DNA from: Taxillus chinensis
Lineage: Eukaryota; Streptophyta; Magnoliopsida; Santalales; Loranthaceae
Direction: 5' to 3'
Length of the DNA stretch: 64,000 bases
Assembly: GCA_023512835.1 (NCBI GenBank)
Contig: CM042086.1
Span: 3,692,799 to 3,756,798 of the forward strand
Below, piece by piece: positions 12,801-24,708 of this stretch. Positions within the stretch are counted from its first letter, which is position 1. Every line of letters begins with the position of its first letter. The notes under the pieces were generated by a model. That model saw only the letters and a program-made list of their open reading frames with translations. It was not told where the DNA came from and did not search any database. Made by a program: the position numbers and the translations under genes.

Positions 12801-15800
12801 CCACCAGTTCCTCACAAACACCCACCAACGTCACCTCCCATTTACCTTTTAGCTCCTACGTCACCTCTATTTTCACTACGACAATCCTGGGCCACAGCCC
12901 TCAGTGAGCCAGTTTTACCCACAAACAAGCACTCCTTTAAAACCTTCCACATGTTCCCCCACCAAAGATGACAGTGAAAACTCTGCCATCATGTTTCTCA
13001 ACCACTTGCAAACCAAGAACTCCTCTCCCGTTGGGATGTTAAAGAAAGTCTTTGAGTGCTTGTTAAATTCTGTGAGTCACAGCCACCAATCCTAGGTTTT
13101 CCAGTAAGCATCAATCTTATAGTTCCTCACAGTTGCATAGCAGGCACATGGAAATTTGTTATTGTTGCCCAAAGTTGACAGTCATATAGCAATTCTTCTT
13201 CCCAACCTATGGTGGCCATATCAATAAAGAGGAAATGGTAACCTTTTTCATTGATTGCCACTCAAAAAAAGTTCACTCCAAAACAAGTTCTTTGTAGCTG
13301 TAGTAACTCAATTTTTCCTCTACTCCAAATGTTGTCACGAGGTTCTAAATTCAATTCTCTTTTCTTGCATTTGCCATTCAAGTTGGGTTTATAATTCTTG
13401 TGATAAGCGCAAGGTGTGATCAAAACACATGAGAGCATTAAGCCTTTTTTTACATTGTGGACCCAAGACCTAGCAATTTAAACGTTTAGATAAATTGCCA
13501 AGAAAAAAAAATCTTTCGAGTGAAGTGACTATAGGCATAAGTTTCTAGATTTTTTTACTTTTGAGGGTCAAGCCAGTTCAGAATCTTCTTGTACATTCCA
13601 TGCCTTCAAGTTACAATCTCAAGGTCCTATTTTTTTAAATGCAAAGTGATATAAGATAATGATGAAAACATGACATTAAGAGATAGTAATGCCTCCAAAT
13701 CCAATCATATATCAGTGTAGTAACATATTATTTGCGACATTGAACTGTATAATAAATTGCATGAAAGGGGGCTTTCCAAACAATGATCTTACGGACATAA
13801 ACTTTAAGCTAAATTGAATAGCTTACTCGATTCAGTTCAGGCAAAACCATCGTGTTTATAGTAGCTCCAAGAGCAAGATATACAAATGCAGCAACTGAAA
13901 CAACTTGAGGCAAGTTGGCATCAATAATTCTGGTGGCAGCATCTCCAGTAGCCACAAGAGCAAGAAGTGGAAATAGGATGGAGGGATTAATTAAGGATTG
14001 GTTTCCATCTCTAACAGGTGCTCTTAGTAACTGTGACTCCTTGCCATTTCTGTGACTTGTCAAGCATATAGGCTCTCCAGGATAGAAGTTTGTGGCTCTT
14101 GGACTAAATTTCAAGGGACCAACCTCTCTATAAACATTTGATGGAGCAGCTAAAGCAATTGTTACTCTTTCTCCTTCTTGAGCAGGGAGATCAACTGTTT
14201 TAGTAGCAAACTTGTGTGTTCTTGCCCTCCCAGAAGGGGTCTGGATCTGAAATTTCAAACAGTAAAGAATAATGTTTTTTAGTAGCAAACGGATGTTTGA
14301 TCCAAAATGGTTTCTGGATCAACTAGGAATATGACAGTCAATTACTGCAGCAATTACTCCAACAATGAAAGGACCATCAAAGAGTTTTTGTCAATAATGA
14401 CAAAAAATTGATATTATCAGAAATTTGACAAAAAAGACTTTCTAATATCAAAAATTTGATATTATCTTTTTCTCCCCCTCCTTTTTTCTCTATATGGTAT
14501 CAGCGTGGGGGGGGGGGGGGGGGGGGGGGGTGTTGTTTGCCACCAGCAAACCATGAATACAACCATGCTACCTCCAATCTACACCAGCACCTCGGCTCCA
14601 TCTATCTGACCTGTCAACCCTCCCTGTTTCACTGTTTAGTGTTTACCTCCTTTGCTTCGTCCCTCTTTCGTAACCCCAGCACCATCGTCCCCCCCCCCCC
14701 CCCCCCCTGTTTTTATGGATAAAACATAAGTCATATATAATTAATTCCTTGAAAGTAGGGTTTGAATGTCTGACAACTAATGGCAATAGCATTAACTACC
14801 ATCTAGGATATATCTCCCTTTCTCTACCCAACCATCAATATATTTATTTATTTTATTTTAATAAAATTGACAAGTTGACCAAATTTGACTCGATTTAGAC
14901 CGACCCAACCAAGTAAAGGTTTGACTCGACTTGACTCACAAGTTGAATCAAACAAGCCACCCAAGTTTGAGAACTATAGATAAGTCTATTGACGACTTGG
15001 GAGTACTCTTTTGTTCTTAAGCACTGCAAAGGAACAAAGAATCCGTTTGCCAATGCTTTAGTAGAGTCACCATTCTTGCCAACTCTTTGAGAGTATTGGT
15101 AATAGGTTTCAAGCACATTATCTATGACTACCCAACCTATCATGACTTTAGTAACATTTATTATGACTTCTAGGATCCTAGTTCCCCAATCTCTTGTGAT
15201 TTTTGTATCCATGGTGCATACCTTTTTTAAGACACTTGCTTACGTATTCCTAGTACATCATTATGTAAGAACTTAATATGGGGATTACATGAGAAGGGAT
15301 AGTTCTTTTGACATAGCTTCAAGAGGGATGTAACTCATGGGACAGTTTGATAATACTGTGTTTTAAAAAAAAAATTGCTTTTAGCTATACTAGAAAAAAA
15401 TTATTATAAAAACAAACAAGTGAGTATTTGATAAACTATGATTTTAAAAGTGCTTTAAATTATAAAATTAAGTAATATATATTTAGTAAACAGTAAACAA
15501 AAGTATTGTGGATATTTGAAAAGACCATAATAGACCATCTATCCTTTTTTTTTTCATTTGTTCTTGTGAGAAAAATGTGAACAATGCCAACTGGTTTTAT
15601 TTGTTCTTGTTCGAGATAGAGGATGACCACCATCTCCACTGCCCACGCTGAGCCCTTGAGCATTTATCTCTCTATTAATTATGAGGCGATGATGGTGCTG
15701 TTTTGTTATAATTGGGCTTATAGCTGTTGGTGGTTTCAAGACTAGCACGAGCACTTTGTGGAGCTAATTAGGTATTGCTTGGAAGTGAATGACTGAATTT

Positions 15801-18800
15801 TGGCGTATCAATTTGCAGCCATTGGCTCATTACATGACATTTTACATGGTATGACTACTATTGGGATAATCATGTAGGCCTTGCTTGCTTTGTTATTTGA
15901 AAGCCAACTCGTTTTTGTACCATTGCAAGAAAGAAGGGCATACAAGGAGTAGAACCAGGTCCAATTCTTAATTGGAACCCAAAAGTCAAAATTACATATA
16001 GCACCGCAAAGGGCCACAAGTCAAAATTGTGGGCTACAGCATTGGAGTCAAATTGGATGTTAGTGATGAGGATTGTGATGGAGAGGGCGGTGATTGTGCA
16101 CGGTTAGGGTGGACGGAGGGACGGGAGGGAGGGGGGTAGGATTAATCCTGTAGTTTTAAATTTACAAAGTTACTTCTTTGTAAAACAGCTTTGAAAAGAA
16201 CTCCTTGAGTTGCTTTTGCTTTTTATTAAAAAAACATAAACTTTTTTAATAAGTACTTTTTTCATTGTTTATCAAATATGTTGATATGTTTTTCTTAAAA
16301 AATAAGCAAAAGCATAGAAGCAATCTCAAACAGGCCCTATATTGTTTTCAAATGACATATGTCAAATTGCTAAGAATAGGAAGCAAAATACAAACTCATA
16401 CACTCCACTTTCAATTCCCCGTAAACCTTGGGAGGAACTTCGCATGGATATTCTGTTGGCATGGATGGATCATCGAAGACTTGAAAAGGTCATGACTCAA
16501 TTTTTGTTGTAGTGGATGATTCCATTGTTGTGTTATCTATTGTTATCTTATATCCTAAGATTTGTCCTTGTGTTGATTTCCCTCCTATAAAAAAATTGTA
16601 ACCTTAACAAGTGGGCATCCTTGATTTGACAATAATAATAAGTGTTTAAAAACAAATTTGTTCTTGTTACAGTTAGAAAACTCTAGGCTATTGATCCTTT
16701 TGCAGTTGGGTCACCTAGGTAGAAATTTCTTTTTTAGTTATAGGCATAAATATGTTGTTTATCATAGCGAAGTCCTAATACTCACTTCAGCCCAACACTC
16801 CATTCATCTTAAGTGAAAAATGATGGCAGTATAAGGTAAGGTGAGGAAATAAATCCTAAATAGAGCATGAAACTTATTCTCTCAATCTATGGACACAAGA
16901 AATTGGTTGATTTGAGACATTGCTAGCTCGGCCTATAAGCTTCACCAAGTCAAAATTTTGTCTATAAGAGAAAGATCCACGAGCCAATCCGAATGAAAAA
17001 AATCATATAACTCCAACAAGCATGGAATGACACAAGGGTTGGCTTTCCTCTTTTGATAATATAAAATTGTATTAAAATCCCCTTATAACAATCAAGGCAA
17101 GCCCCATCTACTCCGAACTACTTGGAAGTCATTCCATAGATCACCTCAAGTAAGAACCTCCCAAAGTCCATAAATACTTGAGGAAACTCACTGTAGGCCT
17201 GTCGATTGCACCACAAAAAGAGATGACACTAGTGCTGAATCTCCCACACTGTGGGGTATGGGGAAGGCAAATATTTTGGCAGCCTTCCCCCTTCTTTTTA
17301 CGAAGAAACTGATTCAAACCCACAACCACCAATGCACAATGGAGTGACCCAAATAGTGCACTAGGCTCGCCCTTCAGACATGACACTAAATGATTTCTAA
17401 TTTAGAAATTCAACATCTTTAGAATGTCTTCCGCCAACATGGGTGGGAGACAAATTTACCCTTTACCCACAAGAAGAAATCCACAAATCAACTCAAACAT
17501 CGCATTTGAAACCTTCAACCATGTGGACACACCCTCCCTATCTGGGAAATGATAATCCTTGATTACCCTTGGCCAAGGAACTAAAAGGACACGAAACAAC
17601 CAAATTTGTTGCTCCCTACTTCGAAAGTCATCACCCTTTCGCTTATCTTCAACAATGCATCCATAGTCCATTCCTCGTTGGTGACCACAGCTTTGTACAC
17701 ACCTCCACAAACCAATCCAAATCAAAGTCTTAAAACCCCTACCCAACTGCAAAATGTGCAAAACATCCACACGCCCTCCCTCCATAACAAACTCAAAGCA
17801 TTTCCCTATCAAGAAAAAAGCAAACTGACGTTTGCACTCAACCCATGGAGTATAATCTCAAACGAGTCAGAGATGACTTGGATAAGTTAACCAAGTATCA
17901 AAGGCTTTTGGCATGAGAACTAAGGGCGATACAAATAATGCGCCAATTATAGAAATCCCAGCAATCTTGACCGAGATGAAATGAGTCAACAATATATCGA
18001 AATTGCATCTAGTCTCAAATGAGATTCTCAGGATTTTGTGAAAAAGGAAAAACTGTATAATTAAATTGGGAAGTTGCAAAGAATAATGCATCAAAAAAGT
18101 TGCAGTAGGCTTTTTATACTCTTTCATGGGTTCAGACTGTGCAGCGGTGCACACTTCTCTCCTTTTTTTCTTCCTCTTCTTCTCTTTGTCTTCTTTTTCT
18201 TATTTTTCTCTACACTGCATGCATGGACAATTAAGACTCGATTTATGCTCCTACTGGTGCCGGCTTGTTGCCCCATCAAAGAACCTCCATTTTTGGTTGA
18301 TGCGTTTGGTGATAGTGAGGATAGAGTACTTCTTGTGCCTTCTCCATTGTGACCATTGTGATTTTTTTAATTATTTAGGTTTTTTTCTTTTTTAAGGATG
18401 TCGAATAAGCTACTAAATATTGGTTGAAAACATGGTACAATTGTCTCATAAGATAAAGAGAAAATTCGATACAATTATTATTATTATAAAGTGGTTGATC
18501 ATACATTTGAAACAACACCTTGATGGTGTACAAGGTGAGGTGGTATTGTAGCAAGTGTCCCAAAGAGATTGCACAGATAATGAATAGAACTCTTTCTAAA
18601 GCTACACAAAGGAGGGAGTTAGAAAAGGAAAAATGAACAATTACTAAGCAACTTACAAGATGAAGCTAAGTTTGAGTGTCAATCTCGACATTACATTAAT
18701 TATTATAATAAATTTGATAGTGGTGATTATCATCAAGATAAAATGTCTAGCAGAAACAGTTAAAATATGAACCGAAAGATTGCATCTTATGAGAACGATG

Positions 18801-21800
18801 CTCTTAGATATTTTAGATCTGATATTATAAGTCGTCCCTTTGGACCTATAAAGTTTGGTGTTGGTTTGTCCTTCTCGAGGTGCTCCTTATGCTCCACCTC
18901 TTCATAGTTTCAATGTCAGAGATCCACATATTAAGAGGTATTGATCTCTACATTATAGGGCACAAGATGTCGAGGAAAAAAAAAAATTAAAGACTTTTTT
19001 TTAAGAGACGGCAAAGAAAATGAAAAAGACAATATAAAATTCTTTTACTTCAATGCAATACCATTTAATGCAGTAGATAGTGTGACCCTTATCATAAGTC
19101 TATGAAGAGAAAGTAGGCTGAATATAGGTACACAATTATGTGTAATGGATAGTCATCACAAAACATGCACTCCATCACCAACTTTATAATTTATTGTGCC
19201 CGTGAAATGATCCTCAATAAATCTATTAACACCAATGCAGGATCAAGAATAGTCGACTACCTCTATAGGCTTATGGACAAGATATTGGAGGAGATAAATG
19301 AGCAATATGTCATTCAAATTGTCACAAATAATGACGTTACATATAAAGTAGCAAGCCTTAAATTGATGGAAAAGTAAAAACACTTGTTCTAGTCTTCATG
19401 CACTGCTTACTACGCTGATTTGATGTTGGAGGATATTGACAAAATTAATGAAGTAAAAATTATAATCATTGATGCCTATAAAATCATAAGCTTTATATAT
19501 AATAGTAATGCCCTAATTAACCTAATGAGGACTTTCACGGAAAATAGAAAGATCCTTTGAAAGAAGATCACACGTTTTGCCACCAAATACATAGCTATTG
19601 AGAGCCTATTGAGACATCAATAAGCTTTAAAGAGGATGTTTTCATTCCACGAGTACAATGCCAAGCTATCATACTAACCTGCCAGGGGGGGTAAGGGGAT
19701 TGAGGAAGAAAAGGTATCAAAGGTATCTACTATCATTCTTACTAAACAATTCTGGCAACGAGCTCAGACTATCTGTGCTATGATCGAGCCACTTATTAGG
19801 GCCATCAAAGTTGCTGACTATGATAAAAAACTAACTTTAAATGCAATCATGTTGGTAATGGTGTTAATGCACTGCCTCCGAGAAATCCCAAAGATCCAGT
19901 GACGCATATGGGTTATGGAGAATTGATATCTACTAACACAAGAAAAAACTAACTAGTGGTTATTATGAATTTGTGATCGAGATAAACATTATCACCATGG
20001 AAGTGGACCTTATGGCAATTGTAGTGGTGGTGGTTATGGATATCTCGACCAAATTCTAAGTGGATTAATGGTAAGTTTGATGGAGGTTACAGAAGTGGTA
20101 CACAGATATCCTATTCACCCAACCAACAAATATATCTACAGAGTTCTAGTGGTCACTCTTCACAAGATAAAGATAAAAGCTTCTCTTTCACATTCTTCTT
20201 TGGACTTGGGTATTTTCCAACCCATTCTTTTCTCTGAAATCTGTAATTTGTAGACAAGCCTTCTCTCTTTCTTCAAAATTTGGTATAAGCTTCTCCATGC
20301 ACATCAATAACCCAGTCTTAATCTCTATATGAGTGGAGATTTGTTCTGAATATTGAAATCTAGGATTCATAAAATAAGCAGCTGCATGCAAAGGGCGATG
20401 TAATTGGAAATCCCATTTGTTGTCAATAATCTTCCAAATCTCACTATATGCTCCATATTCATCCCCTAAATTTTTGGCTATCTCCTCTTTATGCGCATCC
20501 ATTGCTCCATAAATAAATCCCATTCCGGGGAGGGATCTTCTCTGAATCTGCTAATCTCAACACACTAACAAGAGGTCTAGTTGTCTTCAATGCATAAGAC
20601 ATACTTAACCAAAAATTCTCATCCCTCACAATGATCTTTTTCAATTCTTTTCCTTCTACTTTATTCGCCCACGAGCTTTCCCTCCATTCCTGTGAAGTTA
20701 ACATCTGCTCCAAAGGCTCACGCAATTCATACAAACTTTGTAATGTCAAGTACGCTGTAGCAAACCTAGTAGGAGCAGGCCGAATTAAGTCTTTTTTTGT
20801 AAACTTCCTCATCAATGCCAATATCCACCCATGATTATAAATAAACTGGGTCACCTATTAAGAAACACACAATTTAGTAATGAAAGTTTAATTAAATAAA
20901 TAATATCGTAAAGAAATAAATATACCTTCTTTGCTTTTCTCAACGCCATTTTATGTTGGGGTAGTTCTCCAATTTTCTCAAGAATCAAATCCAAGCAATG
21001 TGCAGCACATGGTGTCCACCAAAATTTTGTCCTTTTCTTCATTAACATTTGTCCAGCTTTTTTATAGTTAGAGGCATTATCAGTTACTACTTGAACAACA
21101 AAATCCTCTCCAATCTCTTCAACTACATCATCCAATATTTGAAATATCATCTTTGCATCTTTCACTGCATCACTAACATCAATAGAACGCAAGAAAATTG
21201 TTCCACGTGGATTATTGACAAGAATGTTGAACAACTGTCGCCCCCTTGTATCTTTCCAACCATCTGATAATATGGACACTCCTGTTTGCACCCATGTCTT
21301 CTTCACTTCATTCACAAAAGTTTGAGTATTTTCTTCCTCCTTTTTTAAAATGGTAGTCTTCAACTCATAACTACTAGGTACTTTCAAACCAATTCCATAA
21401 CGGCCGATTGCCCGACACATGCTAATAAATGATGGACTATCAATAACATTAAAAGCAAGAGCATTATCAAAGAAACATCGACCAATCTCCGCACACACAT
21501 CCTCACGTAATTCCTTATTAGTAAGTCTTTTTTTAGGTTCACTTTTATCCATATCATTGATCTCCTCAACATCATCCTCTAAAATCCCCAAGAATCTATC
21601 CATAGGTCCCCTATTCATTCTTTGAGTAACACCATCACTACTTGAACCTCTTTTAAACCCACCTTTCAATTTTTTGGACCCGTCAATAATCTCCTCTTTA
21701 GCTAGTTGATTTAATTTTTTTGTTTCTCCGAATCATCATTATAAAAAAAAAATTTTCATTTCATCTCTAACCACTTGGGTTGAACTTTTGGACATGGGGC

Positions 21801-24672
21801 AACATTACCCCTTTTACCTGCAAGATGTTCCTTCAATCTAAATACACCCCCTCTTATTTCCTTTTCACAAAATTTGCATCGAATATACTTATATCCTTTT
21901 TTTTATCTTTCTCAATTTCAATCCCATACTTTCAAGCTGGATCTTTTCTTTGATTGCTTGCCATTACACCACAAATGGAAGTATGCTCAATGATCAACAA
22001 CAATAAACAACACATGCAATTTGAATAATTAAACATACAAACTAATATTAATGTTATTAATATATAACATAATGTTAATTAAATAAAAACAATTAGAAAA
22101 ATATATATTAAGTATAATATATACTCACACCCAACGCAGACAAATATAGTCGCGGCGAGGCTCGCGAGATCGAGTTCTAGTGGTCACTCTTCACAAGATA
22201 AAGACTAAAAGCTTCTCTTTCACATTCTTCTTTGGACTTGAAACGGTATTTTCCAAACCATATGAATGAGGAGCCCACCCGCCATTTTAATTGGGATTTC
22301 CACATCATTACCACTCCACGTATCATTTAAAAAAAATGTGTTTACCTATTCTTCTATTAAGTAAATACTAGAAAAGTTGAACTTCAACATGAATAAAAAT
22401 TTGATGGGGTAAATTATAAATCAAGCAAAAGCTAATAATATATTTATTTTAATGTTATAATAGTGTGCTAACACTTTTTTTAATGCTTTAAGTCATATCA
22501 TGCACTCTAAATCATTTATTTTTCTTGTTTAATGGTCCCAATGTGTTTGCCTTTTTTTTATTTTTCTATTATTAAAAAAACTGAATATTACGTCATGCCT
22601 CAAGTTGGATCTTGCCTAAGACACAATGAGTCATCAGTGACCGCGACTTTAAACTGTAACTCAATCCAAAAGGCAATCTAGGTATGGTAACATCACCCCA
22701 TCCTTCTACCTGTGATTTAATAATAGATTTAGATATGGTAAGGCTGAACAGTCCCACTGTTTCTGACATAATAAATTGAAATGCACAAACGAGAACCATC
22801 AAAGCTAATAACTGCAAATGCAAATGCTATTTATAGTTTGCATATAATGCACAATTGCATAAAATGAGCTGAAATAAAATTATTAACTTCAACCTGTCAA
22901 AGGAGGCAGAGTACACAAAATACATTAATTAACTAATTCCACATGCTTGTCTAGTCAAAAGTAGAACACTAGAAGAACTGATAATGGAAATTTTAACAAA
23001 GCATAGAAAAGTAAAACAGTTTGTACCACAATGGAGTGAACTGCAACAGGAATGTTTTGTTTCAATATTTCCAGAAATCTCAGCCCCCTTCTCCATGCTG
23101 GAGCATCCGTGCTGCGTTCGGCATGAGGAGATCCTTAGAAAATGTGAATATCCCAGGATCAACATCATATAAAATTGCAGTCTTGCGTGAACAATAATAA
23201 ACTAGAGTCACAATATACATGTAGAGGGAGAAGAATTAAAACCAAGATTTTCTCACTAATGCCTATATCAGATGTTCCGCCATGATATGATTGAGGCAAT
23301 AATGAACACCAGAATCATACTAATGTAATGTAACACAATCCAAGTAAAGAAAATCGGAAGGAAGCAAATCAACCTGATTTCTTCGGACTCAATACAGGCT
23401 ATGTCTCCAGAAACAAGCTCATACTGGTAGCGGCATTGGGAACAAGAAACTACCTGCAGACAAATTTTCACTTTCATATCATTGAAGAGTCATATGACCT
23501 GCTTCTAGAGAACCAAGTAATGCTGAAAAGCATCCCTCCAACCCCCACAAACCTGAATGCCATGTTGGGGTTGTGCAACAGCAACTGCTATCATACAACT
23601 CGGACATCTCACAAGTTTACCAAAAGGAACCTGTAACATTTACAAATATTCAGGAATCTGAAATCATGGGGAAGCAGGAAACATCATAGACTGAAGCATG
23701 AACCTAACCCCACAAAAAATTAATATCATGTAAAGTTTAGCTTGCTTGTTGCAGTTAAATTGATGTGATAGTGACAAGATATCCAAGTCCACCAACATTT
23801 GAAGTAAATAATGCACACTTTGTAAATATAACAATGTAGGACATGGTACTTTTGAAATTTTCAGGTCTTCCATAAAAAAATTTAAACTTAATAAATAAAA
23901 CCAACGAAAATTACATTATAATGTATCATTATTGTGTTGAATGACTCAAACAAGCAGCCAAGAACTTTCCAAAACTGGAGATATATTGTTATTGTTTGTA
24001 GATATTTTAACAAAGCCATGAAGTGCTGGCATAAGAAAGTAAGTCTTCAACGAAATATAATACCACTAGGGTTCAAGTCTTCTAGTGGGAAGTAGGTTAA
24101 AAAGTCTAAACACGTCTGCTTTCCTCCTACCTCCTCGCTAGGAGATACTCCCACTCGACAAACATCAGAAATCATCCTAAGAGCATCTGAGACTCTCAGT
24201 GATGCAGCTAAACCTCGAACTAATGATGTGTATATGTGTACATCTGGCCTGGACCACTTCCATATCTCTAAAGCAGTATTATTGCTACTAACACCTGCGA
24301 GTTCATGTAAGATCATATTTCAGCAAGGATAACTTGTCATATGGAAAGGAAACAACACCATGGCACCAATCCCATAATTATTTTAGCAGCATTAACAAAA
24401 AAAGGATATTGATCATTGCCCCAACAAATATGCATGTGCATATGGCAATAAAGTATATATGCTGTCTGGTTCATTTTCTTATATGCTCCACTCCAAATCC
24501 ATTGATTGAAACAGAATTATAAAATATCAACATTTATCGAATTTCATGAAATTTGAAAATGTATAGGAAGGCTTTGAAAAGTGCTAAACAGTGCTAAACG
24601 TTTAACCACCATCTAGCAATTAATCATTTTAGACCATATGTAATCGAATTAGACAATTTAGGTGGTATTGAT

Positions 24673-24708
<36 letters not shown>

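Noticed and set aside
14456..14722. Plus ORF with Gly and Pro runs
   Set aside because: Driven by poly-G and poly-C homopolymers in intron 5.
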